Shown here piece after piece: positions 26,110 through 35,144 of a DNA stretch of 64,000 bases (position 1 is its first letter; each line of letters opens with the position of its first letter). Origin of the DNA: CAVUWL01 sp963700105 (GTDB taxonomy: Bacteria > Actinomycetota > Thermoleophilia > Solirubrobacterales > 70-9); assembly GCA_963700105.1 (NCBI GenBank), contig CAVOWL010000004.1:1426001-1490000 (forward strand). Direction: 5' to 3'. The position numbers were made by a program, and so were the translations under genes. The notes under the pieces were generated by a model. That model did not search any database. It had not been told where the DNA came from and worked only from the letters and a program-made list of their open reading frames with translations.

Positions 26110-26778
26110 ATGCGCGTTCAGTGGTACGGACAATCGGCCTTTTCGCTCAGCGGGACCGATGCTGCGGTATTCATCGATCCGTTTGCGGATATGTCGAGAC
26201 TTGCTTCAAGGGGCATTCAATTTGATTACCCGGAGATTGAGAGCGAGGAGGTTGATCTGCTCTTGGTTACCCACGAGCACGGTGATCACAATGGAGTCGA
26301 GGTAATCGGCGGGGACCCGGCCATCTTGCGATCAACGGCCGGTCGACTGGAATCACCCATCGGCGAGGTGATCGCGATCGCCTCCGAGCACGATGAGGTT
26401 GCCGGAACCGAGCGCGGGCCGAACACAATCTTCGTTTTCGAACTCGACGGCATGCGCGTCGCCCATTTTGGCGACTTCGGTCAAGACACTCTCCGACCCG
26501 AGCAGGAGGTCGCGATCGGCAGAGTCGACCTTGCCTTTCTGCCGGTTGGCGGTCCCCCGACGATCGGGGCTGCACAGGCCACGGCGATTGCCGAGCGTCT
26601 CGCCCCAAAATGGCTGGTCCCGATGCACTACCGCACGCCCAGAATCGGTTTTTTGGAAACTGAGGAGGCGTTTGTCGACATGGCGGCGGCCGCTCACCGC
26701 CTTAGCGACACGGTTTTTGACACCGCCCAGCTGCCGAGCGCAGATGGGACGATGGTCATCGTTCCCGCGGCTCCCTGA
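26110..26778 (+). CDS. UlaG-like metallo-beta-lactamase-fold hydrolase
   Basis: The 222-residue product starts after a strong ribosome binding site (CGGAGGAGATGC). It begins MRVQWYGQSAFSL with FIDPFADM, then LLVTHEHGDHNGVEVI, the HxHxDH zinc site. Later ligands are likely in VAHFGDFGQ and LVPMHYRTP. This order matches the UPF0173/L-ascorbate-6-phosphate-lactonase-like subgroup (PF13483). Such proteins bind two metals and hydrolyse lactones or phosphoesters; the substrate here is unknown. It lies upstream of, but is probably independent from, the MFS exporter, which has its own promoter. Confidence 0.82.
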   Translation: MRVQWYGQSAFSLSGTDAAVFIDPFADMSRLASRGIQFDYPEIESEEVDLLLVTHEHGDHNGVEVIGGDPAILRSTAGRLESPIGEVIAIASEHDEVAGTERGPNTIFVFELDGMRVAHFGDFGQDTLRPEQEVAIGRVDLAFLPVGGPPTIGAAQATAIAERLAPKWLVPMHYRTPRIGFLETEEAFVDMAAAAHRLSDTVFDTAQLPSADGTMVIVPAAP

Positions 26779-26817
26779 TCACCGAGGTCAAGGCGCTGCG
26801 GCCTCTGTGAGAACAAC

Positions 26818-26846
26818 TTGACAGAGATTGATTCGGTACCTAAGGT
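26818..26846 (+). promoter_or_regulatory. Sigma-70-type promoter for the MFS/MarR operon
   Basis: TTGACA at 26818-26823 is a perfect -35 hexamer. After exactly 17 bases comes TAAGGT (26841-26846), a plausible -10 (TAnnnT kept). A start of transcription near 26853 would leave a leader of only about ten bases before ATG 26863. The TTG of the -35 box can be mistaken for a start codon of the exporter. Confidence 0.6.
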
Positions 26847-26862
26847 TCAGTCTTTGCAGCGC

Positions 26863-28320
26863 ATGACCGACCCGTCCGCCTCAGATCGCATCGAGCCATT
26901 CGTTTGGCGGATTGCCGGGGTCGTGATCTTAGGCATGGTCATGTCGATCCTCGACACGACGATCGTCAACGTCGCGCTGGACACGTTGGGGCGGGATCTC
27001 CACAGTCCCCTCTCCCAGATCCAGTGGGTCATCACCGGTTACCTGCTGGCCCTTGCGGCAGTCATACCGATCACCGGTTGGGCCGCCCGACGCTTTGGAG
27101 CCAAGCGAGTCTACATCGGCTCGATCGTCCTTTTCACGATTGGCTCGACCCTCTGCGGACTCGCAACCTCGAGTACATCACTGGTGATCTTTCGAGTGCT
27201 TCAGGGAGTCGGAGGAGGGATGATCATGCCGGTCGCCCAGATGATCATGGCCGAGGTGGCAGGACCCAAGCGGATGGGTCGGGTGATGGGCGTCGTGGTG
27301 ATGCCAGCGATGCTCGCCCCGATCCTCGGTCCGGTGGTCGGGGGAATCATCTTGGAGGGCTTTCACTGGTCTTGGATCTTCTTTGTGAATGTTCCGATCG
27401 GAATCATCGCGGTGCTGTTAGCGGTGCGGATGCTGCCGGTATCCAAGCTTGGCGCGCCCGGACGCCTCGACACGGTCGGATTCGGCCTACTAGCGACGAG
27501 CATGCCGCTGATTGTCTATGGACTTGCGGAGATCGGAACTAAGGGGAGCTTCACCGCGCCGACCGTTGTTTGGCCGATCGCGATCGGCCTCGCGCTATCG
27601 ATCGCCTTTGTCTGGCACGCGTTGCGCGTCGAGCGTCCGTTGCTCGATGTGCGCCTGTATGCGAATCGTGTTTTCGGCGCTGCCTCGCTGACTACATTTG
27701 GCCTTGGTGCGGCCCTGTTTGGAGCAATGATTCTGGTGCCCCTCTATTACCAGGAGGTGCGCGGGGAGAGCGTGATCGCAACCGGTCTTCTGGTCGCCCC
27801 CCAGGGTCTCGGAATGCTCGCGGTGGGACCGTTTAACGGTCGACTGACGCAGCATTTCGGCGCGGGCCGAGTGGCGATCGTCGGCGTTACGATTCTCTGT
27901 CTGAGCACGGTGCCGCTGGGATTGATTGGCGCCAACACGTCAATCCTGGCGATCTCAGTGGTACTCGCCTTTCGAGGCCTGGGCATTGGCCTTTCTTTCA
28001 TGCCGACGATGACAGCGGCCTTCGCCGCGCTTCGCACCGACCAGCTTTCAGATGCAACACCACAGATGAACGTGTTGCAGCGCCTGGGAGGAGCGATCGG
28101 GACGGCGGTCCTCGCGGTAGTGCTCCAGCGCGCCGCTGCTGGCGCCCACACCTCGGCCGCTCTGGCAGGCGCATTTGACACCGCCTATTGGTGGTCTTTG
28201 GCAATCGCCGCGCTATCGATGATCCCCTGCATAGTGCTCCTGCGGGCCGAAGGTTCAAACGCCCGGGCGGCGCGCACCGATGCGCTTGCTGAGTCAGCGG
28301 TCGAGCCGCTGGGAACCTGA
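26863..28320 (+). CDS. MFS multidrug exporter, DHA2 (EmrB/QacA) family
   Basis: The start is ATG 26863, giving 485 residues with about 14 hydrophobic segments. Diagnostic segments are SILDTTIVNVALDTLGRDL in the first helix (the D/E-x-T-I-V-N-V-A-L motif of the DHA2 family), ITGWAARRFGAKRVYIG (motif A), FRVLQGVGGGMIMPVAQ (motif B) and GPVVGGIILEGFHWSWIFFVNVP (motif C/G). The family exports lipophilic drugs and dyes by proton antiport. The MarR-type gene 32 bases downstream on the same strand is the likely regulator. The C-terminal 25 residues are polar. Confidence 0.9.
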   Translation: MTDPSASDRIEPFVWRIAGVVILGMVMSILDTTIVNVALDTLGRDLHSPLSQIQWVITGYLLALAAVIPITGWAARRFGAKRVYIGSIVLFTIGSTLCGLATSSTSLVIFRVLQGVGGGMIMPVAQMIMAEVAGPKRMGRVMGVVVMPAMLAPILGPVVGGIILEGFHWSWIFFVNVPIGIIAVLLAVRMLPVSKLGAPGRLDTVGFGLLATSMPLIVYGLAEIGTKGSFTAPTVVWPIAIGLALSIAFVWHALRVERPLLDVRLYANRVFGAASLTTFGLGAALFGAMILVPLYYQEVRGESVIATGLLVAPQGLGMLAVGPFNGRLTQHFGAGRVAIVGVTILCLSTVPLGLIGANTSILAISVVLAFRGLGIGLSFMPTMTAAFAALRTDQLSDATPQMNVLQRLGGAIGTAVLAVVLQRAAAGAHTSAALAGAFDTAYWWSLAIAALSMIPCIVLLRAEGSNARAARTDALAESAVEPLGT

Positions 28321-28352
28321 GCACGCCATGGACCCGCGCTGGTGAAAATGCC

Positions 28353-28907
28353 GTGGTGAGCGAGAGAGCCGCGACCTCGAAAGGCATCGTCTCCAGGGCG
28401 GGATCGTTCGCCGCTACCGATAGACCCTTGGCTGCCGATAGGTCGATCCGGCGAGACCTCAGTGATGGGCGCGAGGTTGAGCTGGTTGAGCTCGCGACCG
28501 CCCTCAAGCACGTGCTGCGCGGGGCAGGTCGGATGCGGGGACGCGATACGCATTTACTGGGCTCGGAGGTCGGCCATGCCCAATTTGAATTGCTGAACGA
28601 GCTTTATGAGAAAGGTCCGATGTCGGCCGGGGAGCTGGCAATCGCTGCCGGACTGACTCCGGCCACCGTTACCCAGATGCTTGATCACCTGGCCAACTGT
28701 GGACACGTCGAGCGAACTCGTCTGGCGGCAGATCGCAGGGTGGTGGTCAGCGGGCTCACGGCTGGTGGCCAAAAAAAGGTTAAAGACAAACGGGCGCTCT
28801 GGCACCAGCGCTGGGGGATGGTGTTGGCCGACGTCGGCGCCGAGGAACTGCGAATCGCTACCCGTGTATTGGGGCAAATAGGCGCTATTTTCAACGGCCC
28901 AGACTGA
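28353..28907 (+). CDS. MarR-family transcriptional regulator
   Basis: The 184-residue product starts at GTG 28353 (or GTG 28356). After about 40 polar residues, a winged helix-turn-helix is evident: FELLNELYEKGPMSAGELAIAAGLTPATVTQMLDHLANCGHVERTRLAADRRVVVSGLTAGGQ. It contains the DRR wing motif of MarR proteins. C-terminal helices would form the dimer interface. Its position directly after a DHA2 exporter, in the same orientation, is a common drug-responsive repressor-exporter arrangement, here with the repressor second. Ligand and operator are not visible. Confidence 0.87.
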   Translation: MVSERAATSKGIVSRAGSFAATDRPLAADRSIRRDLSDGREVELVELATALKHVLRGAGRMRGRDTHLLGSEVGHAQFELLNELYEKGPMSAGELAIAAGLTPATVTQMLDHLANCGHVERTRLAADRRVVVSGLTAGGQKKVKDKRALWHQRWGMVLADVGAEELRIATRVLGQIGAIFNGPD

Positions 28908-29020
28908 GGAAAAACATCGCCTCGGGAATCGAGGCCCCTGGGACCCCGATCTGAATCCAGCCAGGTGCCAAGGTCGGGCCAGCCGAGCAAACCCGCCCGC
29001 ACTTTGGGAGGAGCGCAATC

Positions 29021-30916
29021 TCACGCTTTGGGAGCGTCGCCCCCGGCCAGTTGGGCCGCAGCCTCCCACTCCTGATAGAGCTCGGCAACGGTGCGCTCTG
29101 CCTTCTGATGGCGCTCACCGGCCAGCTTTTCGCGGCTCGGGCTCGACCAGGCGGCGGGATCGGCAAGCTCCTCCTGTAGCGCCAGGAGGTCGGCCTCGGC
29201 CCGCGTAATTTGCTCTTCCAATTTCGCCGCCTTGCGAGCCGCACTCCTTGCCGGGTCGGCAGGGCGTCGACGGGAACCGCGGCGGTGCGGCGGCGGAACC
29301 GCGGCGGCGGAGTGCTCCTGCTCGGCTTGGCGCTCATAGGCAGCCCAGCCTCCCGCGTAACTGCGCAGCTCACCACCAGCACAGATCAGAGTTCTGCTGC
29401 CGATCGCCTCAAGCAGGGCGCGGTCGTGGGAAACCAGTACGACAGCTCCCTCATATGCGATCAGCGCATCCTCCAAGGCCTCCCGACTCTCAATGTCAAG
29501 GTGGTTCGTCGGCTCGTCGAGGATCAACACATTGGCGCCCGATGCGACCAGGATCGCCAATGAGAGCCGCCTCTGCTCACCCCCGGAGATGTCGGCCAGG
29601 GACTTCTCTACCTCGGCACCGGAGAAGAGGAAGCTGCCCAGAAGCGCGCGGGCCTTCTGGGCGCTGAGACCGGTCTCCCGCTGCGCTGCATCCAGCACCG
29701 TACCCTCCCCCGCTGCGCTATCGGCGTGTTGGGATAGGTAGCCGATTTTCACGTTGTGCCCTGTTCGGATCACCCCCGCAGCCGGTTCCACGCGACCCGC
29801 CAGACATCCAATCAGCGTCGTCTTGCCGGCTCCGTTTGGACCGATCAGGACAACGTGCTCTCCCCGCTCGATCTCAAGATCAATCCCCGCGAGCAAGGTC
29901 CGGCCGGGGACCTCGACCGTCGCCTCCAAAGCCTTCAACACAATCCTTCCCGGCCTCTCCGGCTGGCTGAAGGTGAAACGAAGGTTGCGAGTGTCGCGCC
30001 GCTCGGCTTTGGGCCCGTCGCGCTTGGCCTTCTCGATTCGCTTGACTCGCGACTGTGCCTGTTTGGCCTTCGTCGCCTTGTAGCGGAAACGCTCTACGAA
30101 GCGCTCCATCCGCTCGATCTCGGCCTCTTGACGCTCAATCGCCTTGCCAAGTGCGATCTGGCGGGCTGCCTGCTCCTTGCGCCATGCATGCCAAGGCCCG
30201 GCGAAGAAGCGCGCCCGCCCTGCCTCCAACTCCAAGACAGATGTTCCGACCGCCTCGAGGAACCAGCGGTCGTGGGCGACCAACACCACGGCAGCGTCGA
30301 GCTCGCACAGATAGCGCTCGAGCCATTCAAGTGATGGGATGTCAAGGTGGTTGGTCGGCTCATCTAGGAGCAGTAGATCCGGCCCACTTGCAAGTGCCCG
30401 CGCGAGCGAGGCCCGCGTCAACTCGCCACCGGAAAAGGTTGAGAGCGAACGCTCCGCATCCTTGGAGTCAAAGCCAAGCCCAGCCAGCACCGCCAGCACT
30501 GCGTCCCGCCACCGATAGCCACCGCCGACTTCCAAACGATGCTGTGCCTCGGAATAGGCTTGCATCCTCTCCTCATCGGTGTCCCCACCCGACATCTCCT
30601 GCTCGAGGCGCTCCAACTTTGCCTCGATCGCCTGCATATCCGCTCGACCGGAAAACACGTAGTCACCCAAGGAGACCCCCGCTCTCCGCGGCGGCCGCTG
30701 ATCGTGCAGCGCTACCCGCGCACCCTTTTGCAATGCAACCGTTCCCGAGTCAGGTGAAAGCTCACCGCACAGAGCCTTGAGCAGGGTCGACTTCCCGGCG
30801 CCGTTTCGCCCCGAAAGGGTCATCCGCTCCTTCGGCTCGAGCTTGAAGGAGACATCGGCAAAAAGGAGCCTCCCACCTAGGTGCACGCTGAGGCTGGTCG
30901 CGGTTGCTACTGCCAT
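29021..30916 (-). CDS. ABC-F family ATPase (Uup/EttA-like)
   Basis: The 631-residue protein has two ABC domains and no membrane segments. Domain 1 has LSGRNGAGKSTLL, FSGGELTRASLARAL and LLLLDEPTNHLD. Domain 2 has LIGPNGAGKTTLIG, ISGGEQRRLSLAIL and LILDEPTNHLD. Between them lies the charged inter-domain helix (ABC-tran linker; ERMERFVERFRYKATKAKQAQSR) that reaches into the ribosome in this family. A C-terminal coiled coil (AAKLEEQITRAEADLLALQEEL) is Uup-like. ABC-F proteins relieve stalled ribosomes or protect them from antibiotics. No leader peptide or attenuator was recognised upstream, so a general translation role is as likely as resistance. Confidence 0.9.
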   Translation of the reverse strand: MAVATATSLSVHLGGRLLFADVSFKLEPKERMTLSGRNGAGKSTLLKALCGELSPDSGTVALQKGARVALHDQRPPRRAGVSLGDYVFSGRADMQAIEAKLERLEQEMSGGDTDEERMQAYSEAQHRLEVGGGYRWRDAVLAVLAGLGFDSKDAERSLSTFSGGELTRASLARALASGPDLLLLDEPTNHLDIPSLEWLERYLCELDAAVVLVAHDRWFLEAVGTSVLELEAGRARFFAGPWHAWRKEQAARQIALGKAIERQEAEIERMERFVERFRYKATKAKQAQSRVKRIEKAKRDGPKAERRDTRNLRFTFSQPERPGRIVLKALEATVEVPGRTLLAGIDLEIERGEHVVLIGPNGAGKTTLIGCLAGRVEPAAGVIRTGHNVKIGYLSQHADSAAGEGTVLDAAQRETGLSAQKARALLGSFLFSGAEVEKSLADISGGEQRRLSLAILVASGANVLILDEPTNHLDIESREALEDALIAYEGAVVLVSHDRALLEAIGSRTLICAGGELRSYAGGWAAYERQAEQEHSAAAVPPPHRRGSRRRPADPARSAARKAAKLEEQITRAEADLLALQEELADPAAWSSPSREKLAGERHQKAERTVAELYQEWEAAAQLAGGDAPKA

Positions 30917-31597
30917 GGATCTAGGTTAGTAACTCCCCTCGCGCTGCTCGGGCTCGGTTTCCTTAAGACCGACAAGAGCTCAGCCGCGCCCTGTGAGCTT
31001 GGCAAGAACTCGACGTTCCGGGGTCACCTCGTGATCATGTCTGCTCGGGGCGCCAGCGAGCGCATTCGCTTTCGAATCGAGGATCGATCTCGAAATCTGA
31101 GGCGGCGCCACCCTCCCCTGTCCGGGGCCTAGAGTCTCATGAGGGCGCGGTGAGACCATCCAATCCAAAAGCCCAGCTGAAAGCCCGTGATCCAATCAAT
31201 CGCCCAGATGCATTGTGAACGGAAGCTCTCCAGAGCAACCGACCTGATTCAGGCAGATCCAGGCTGACCCGGCATCGGCGCACCCCCTCTTCCCTCGACG
31301 CTGGTGCCCTGAAAAATATCCTGAGCGGACCGGGCTCGTCAATATGAATCAAACGATGCAACGGCTTAGCTGCCGTGATCGCGTTTGCAAGGCAATCGCA
31401 TCCTCCATGCTCCTCCAACCGGCGCGATCAAGAACGCATGGGCCGCCGCAGCACAACGGTGAGGAGGACCCCGTTCCCGCTCCGATCTAACCGTGCTCGA
31501 CCGCAACACAGCGGCCCCCCTCGCTAGGATCATAGCCGGGTTACGTGCACCATCGTGCCATCACGAACCGCCAACTGAACCGCCCTCAAGGAGCGAA
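30917..31597. other. Intergenic region between divergent genes
   Basis: Almost 700 bases between the ABC-F start and the F420-type oxidoreductase start. Frames on both strands show no ribosome binding site or family motif. The only clear signal is AAGGAG just before ATG 31598. No attenuator-like hairpin with T-run was found on the ABC-F side. Confidence 0.35.
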
Positions 31598-32023
31598 ATG
31601 TCCACATCACCAGCAGACTTCAACGCCCAGATAATTGACGAGTTCCACGCCAACGGAGGTCGGGTTGGCGGCATGTTCGATGCTATGCCGCTGCTTCTGC
31701 TCCACCATACAGGCGCGAAATCCGGAAAAGAGCGCATCAACCCACTCGCCTACCTAACAGACGATGGGCGCTACGTCATTTTCGCCTCCAAGGGAGGAGC
31801 ACCGACAAATCCTGACTGGTACCACAATCTCAAAGCCAACCCCCAGGTAGAGATCGAGGTGGGTACCAACACGATTGACGTCGTTGCCGGTGAGGCCGCC
31901 GGCGAGGAACGCGAGCGCCTTTTCCGCACCCAGTCCGAGCGAGTCCCGCAGTTCGCCGAATACGAGAAGCAGACTGAGCGCGAAATCCCGGTGATCGTCC
32001 TAACACCAGCAGAGACCGACTAA
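31598..32023 (+). CDS. F420-dependent nitroreductase-like (DDN family) oxidoreductase
   Basis: Starting at ATG 31598 (AAGGAGCGAA directly upstream), the 141-residue product reads FNAQIIDEFHANGGRVGG, LLLHHTGAKSGKERINPLAYL, and YVIFASKGGAPTNPDWYHNLKANPQVEIEVG. This is the exact motif order of the DDN/FDOR-B family (PF04075), split-barrel enzymes that use deazaflavin F420 or related flavins. Mycobacterium Ddn activates nitroimidazoles and reduces quinones. Its presence implies the organism makes F420, as most Thermoleophilia do; no F420 biosynthesis gene is in the window. Confidence 0.88.
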   Translation: MSTSPADFNAQIIDEFHANGGRVGGMFDAMPLLLLHHTGAKSGKERINPLAYLTDDGRYVIFASKGGAPTNPDWYHNLKANPQVEIEVGTNTIDVVAGEAAGEERERLFRTQSERVPQFAEYEKQTEREIPVIVLTPAETD

Positions 32024-32364
32024 GTAAAATCCCGATCCCTGCATTTCAGGAGTTGTTGGTCTAGCTGCCTGTACAGGCATCGCCCTGATGCAGGGGCGAG
32101 GGGTGGGCTCGGAGCCCCGAGGCGGCGCGGCCTCCGTAGCGACCGAATCGAGGTCTTCCTGGGGGCCGTGCAAAGCGAGCGCCATCGAGCGCGCCCTCTG
32201 AAATCGCCACAGCTCCCCGCCACCCCTACGACGCCTGAGACATGATGGGACCCCAGAATGAGACGCTGCGCGGGGCCGCCTTCCCCTAGCTGCAGCGGGC
32301 CGAGATCCGACCTCGACCCGAAAAACCGGTAGCGTACGGATGCGGCACTTCGCCGCGACCCAAA
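32024..32364. other. Intergenic region with a palindrome and hairpin
   Basis: This 340-base stretch contains the perfect palindrome GCCTGTACAGGC (32067-32078) followed at once by a GCATC/GATGC stem-loop. Both are about 50-65 bases after the oxidoreductase stop and could act as a terminator or operator. No T-run follows. No gene was seen. Confidence 0.4.
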
Positions 32365-32781
32365 ATGATCGGACCGGAAAGGTCGACTCCCTTGATCCTA
32401 GCCAGCTTCAGTTTCGGTGATGCGCTTGCTGTTGTTTTCGAGATCTTCATCTTTGTGATTTGGCTCTGGATCTACATCACGATTTTCAGCGATCTGTTTC
32501 GCGATCACGAGCTGTCAGGCTGGGGCAAGGCTGGATGGGTGCTTTTTATAGTCGTGATTCCCTTCTTGGGTGCGCTTGTCTACCTGATTGCACGCCACAG
32601 TGGGATGCGCGAGCGGTCGCTGGAAGCCCAGGCGGAGGCAAAACACCACATGGATGCCTATATCCAACAGCAGGCACATAGCTCGCCCGCCGATGAACTC
32701 CACAAACTCAGCGACCTAAAAGACAAGGGTGCCATCTCCGCGCAGGAGTTCGAGAAAGCCAAGGAGAAACTGCTGGCCTGA
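32365..32781 (+). CDS. Membrane protein with PLDc_N and SHOCT domains
   Basis: The 138-residue protein has two membrane helices in its first 85 residues, with the PLDc_N signature (phospholipase-D-nuclease N-terminal type): WLWIYITIFSDLFRDHELSGWGKAGWVLFIVVIPFLGALVYLIARHSGM. After a charged linker, the C-terminal 30 residues form a SHOCT domain (ELHKLSDLKDKGAISAQEFEKAKEKLL), a short oligomerisation motif. This architecture is common in actinobacteria. No enzymatic role is established; it may organise membrane stress or secretion factors. Confidence 0.87.
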   Translation: MIGPERSTPLILASFSFGDALAVVFEIFIFVIWLWIYITIFSDLFRDHELSGWGKAGWVLFIVVIPFLGALVYLIARHSGMRERSLEAQAEAKHHMDAYIQQQAHSSPADELHKLSDLKDKGAISAQEFEKAKEKLLA

Positions 32782-33073
32782 GGGACCGGCATTGCCGCGG
32801 ACTCCGAATCACCGATCGCGCGGCGACGGCCCGGGGTTACCGACTCACGCACGACGGATCAGCTAGAAGCGGCGCAGGCCCAGCTCGTATATGCCTTGCG
32901 CGACCCGGAAGTCCGTGGGTCGCTAAAACCGCTACCTCGAGCATGTTGGCGACACCTCGGCGGGGCTTTGGTGGGTTCAGCGGCACCCGCCAAAAGCCGC
33001 GAACAGCAGGAGCGGTGGGGCTGCCGGCGATGCGAGGATGAACCCTCAGAGGAATTGAAGGAGAATGTAGATA

Positions 33074-33550
33074 TTGAGTGGGCCCACCGAAAAGTTCAGT
33101 CCCATCCCCGAGCACCTGCACACGGTCACGGCGCGACTCGTCGTCCACGACGGCGCAGCGGCCATCTCCTTCTACATCGACGCATTTGGCGCCGTGGAGA
33201 TCGGCGAGCGTTTCAGCGGGCCGAGTGGTGCCCTGATTCACGCCGAGGTCAAGATTGGAGATTCGGTGGTCATGATCACCGAGGAGGCTGAGGATGGCGC
33301 TCCAGCCGCATCGCCGACGTCGCTCGGGGCCTCCGTTAGTGCGATTATGGCTACCTACTGGCAGGATGTCGACGCCGTCTGGCAACAGGCGATTGCGGCC
33401 GGAGCGGAGGTGATCTTCCAATTGGCCGATCAGTTCTACGGAGAGCGCGGCGGTCGCCTGCGCGATCCGTTTGGCCATCAGTGGATGCTGAGCCAGCGGA
33501 TCGAGCTGCTCACGAGCGAGGAGATACGTCGCCGAGCAGCCGGGCTCTAG
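33074..33550 (+). CDS. VOC-family (glyoxalase/PhnB-like) protein
   Basis: The 158-residue product starts at TTG 33074 with GAAGGAG about ten bases upstream. HTVTARLVVHDGAAAISFYIDAFGAVEIGERF, ALIHAEVKIGDSVVMITEE and the late GERGGRLRDPFGHQWMLSQRIELLTSEEI are the three segments of PhnB-like VOC proteins (a paired beta-alpha-beta-beta-beta fold with metal-site His/Glu positions). VOC enzymes include glyoxalases, dioxygenases and antibiotic-binding proteins; which applies here is unknown. Confidence 0.82.
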   Translation: MSGPTEKFSPIPEHLHTVTARLVVHDGAAAISFYIDAFGAVEIGERFSGPSGALIHAEVKIGDSVVMITEEAEDGAPAASPTSLGASVSAIMATYWQDVDAVWQQAIAAGAEVIFQLADQFYGERGGRLRDPFGHQWMLSQRIELLTSEEIRRRAAGL

Positions 33551-34208
33551 AGGGCAGCCTGGGTGGTGCTGATCCTCTCAGTCGCCCCCGAGTACGCACC
33601 GCATTGAGCCTCCTTGGATCCATCGATCTACAACCGGGCCAAATCACCTGTTTCGAGTGATGTCCGGCAACCGTGGCCCACATAGTTTTTGGGTTGCTGA
33701 GTCCTCAGCCGGACGCAGCCGAAACCATGGCCCACCAAACGCTCCCCAGTAAAGCGCCCGACCGGGCTGATTTGAAGTGCGTCCTGCTCACCTACTGTAC
33801 CGATGCCCAGTACAGACCTTGAAACTCGTGGATTCAGCGGAGCAAGCTTCCAAAAATGAGCCTTCCAGATTGCAGGAACCCGTACCCCCACCGAGACCGC
33901 CGACTCGCGCTGTGTCGATCGCATTGCGAGGGCATCGGATTCGACACCTGCAGGGAACCTCATTTACAAGTAACCGCCCAAACCCTTGCGTGCACCCCGG
34001 GAAGCTCCCCCAGTCCGGGAAAACCAGAGTGTTCAGAGGGACTTCAATGTATCGGGTGGTTGGGTCCGAGCGACGCCGGCAACTGCCGAGAACCTCGACC
34101 ATCTCCTCCGGGGAGAGGATGGCGCGAAAGCGCGGTGCCCGGAAGCCGTTATCAGGGGCGGTCTTTCGATTTATCTAGTCCCTTATCAATAACCAAAGGA
34201 GACCAACG
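33551..34208. other. Intergenic region, no gene seen
   Basis: About 660 bases with no supported gene. GCAACC (33667) and GGTTGC (33693) could pair across a 20-base loop, and CATGGCCCAC/GTGGCCCAC occurs twice within 70 bases. The 111-codon minus-strand frame here has no ribosome binding site and resembles nothing known. The next gene's strong AAAGGAG begins at about 34195. Confidence 0.35.
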
Positions 34209-34379
34209 ATGCTGTTTCTTGGAGGAGCGATCTACTTCGTCTTAGCGATCACATGCGGGGTATTGACATTCCGAAAGCACCATTATCTTCTGTTTTGGCT
34301 GGGCATCGTGTTGCCATTCCTCTGGCTGGCTGGGGCGGTCATGGCACCGGCAGTCGATTACGAAGCGGGCACTGGTTAG
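34209..34379 (+). CDS. 56-residue membrane protein
   Basis: An ATG at 34209 is preceded by AAAGGAGACCAACG, an excellent ribosome binding site. The product is MLFLGGAIYFVLAITCG...FRKHHYLLFWLGIVLPFLWLAGAVMAP followed by VDYEAGTG, i.e. two hydrophobic helices joined by a short basic loop. Stop is TAG at 34377-34379. The following LURP-one-type gene begins about 100 bases later, also with a strong ribosome binding site, so the two may be co-expressed. No family is recognised with confidence; the pattern resembles small actinobacterial membrane proteins of unknown function. Its size makes it easy to miss. Confidence 0.7.
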   Translation: MLFLGGAIYFVLAITCGVLTFRKHHYLLFWLGIVLPFLWLAGAVMAPAVDYEAGTG

Positions 34380-34477
34380 GGACCAATATCCGACCATTGT
34401 TGCTTCATCGGTGACCATAAATGACGTATCTCAAATTAGACCTTCGCCGCCACGACATCAACGAGGAGGCCTGAAAG

Positions 34478-34981
34478 ATGGGGTTAATGCGAAATCGTGA
34501 CGATGGCGGACAGAAGTTTGTAATGCGTGAGAAGCTGCTGTCGGTTGGCGATGATTTCTGGATCGAAGACGATGATGGTCAAAGGGTCTTCAAGGTTGAT
34601 GGTAAGGCGTTGCGGGTGCGCAAGACTTTCATTCTCGAGGATGCATCGGGAAATGAAGTCGCCCATATTCAGGATCGAGTACTCAATGTACGGGGAACGA
34701 TGAAGGTCGAACGAGGGGGGAGAGACATAGCGACAGTCCACAAGGCGCTCGTTGGCATCCGCGACCGTTTTGAGGTCGAGGTAGAGAATGGGGAGCCGCT
34801 CAAGGCAAGAGGCAACGTTCTCGAGCATGAGTATGAGATAAAGCGAGGCGGTGACGTGGTTGCGACCGTATCTAAGAAGTGGGTGCGTGTGCGCGAGACT
34901 TACGGGATTCAGATCGCCGATGGCGAGGACATCGCCTTGATGCTTGCTCTAGCTGTTGCGATTGACGAGTTAGCGCGCTGA
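34478..34981 (+). CDS. LURP-one-related (Tubby-like barrel) protein
   Basis: The 167-residue product follows AGGAGGCCTGAAAG. It begins FVMREKLLSVGDDFWIEDDDGQRVFKVDGKALRVRKTFILEDASGNEVAHIQ, the standard repeat of LURP-one-related/YxjI proteins (PF04525), a 12-stranded barrel related to Tubby. The second half repeats the pattern (ATVHKALVGIRDRFEVEV; YEIKRGGDVVATVSKKWVRVRETYGIQI). Bacterial members are of unknown role but may bind phospholipid or act in stress responses. The protein has no signal peptide or helix. Base composition here is a little lower in GC than that of its neighbours. Confidence 0.88.
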   Translation: MGLMRNRDDGGQKFVMREKLLSVGDDFWIEDDDGQRVFKVDGKALRVRKTFILEDASGNEVAHIQDRVLNVRGTMKVERGGRDIATVHKALVGIRDRFEVEVENGEPLKARGNVLEHEYEIKRGGDVVATVSKKWVRVRETYGIQIADGEDIALMLALAVAIDELAR

Positions 34982-35144
34982 CGAAGGTTCGCTGGAGATT
35001 GCCTGCCCCATTCGCCGCAACCCCATGTCGCCAGCCGCTTGGCGCAAGGAGTGTTCGGCCACCCCGATCTGCCCCTTGCGACATCTCTTGTCTCCTGCGC
35101 GAGCGTTAAGCCTGCCTTGAATATAGCCGTGCAAGATCTGCATA

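Noticed and set aside
32067..32078. Palindrome GCCTGTACAGGC as a LexA/SOS box
   Set aside because: It does not match the actinobacterial SOS box (TCGAAC-type half-sites), and no SOS gene follows. It is noted only in the intergenic entry.
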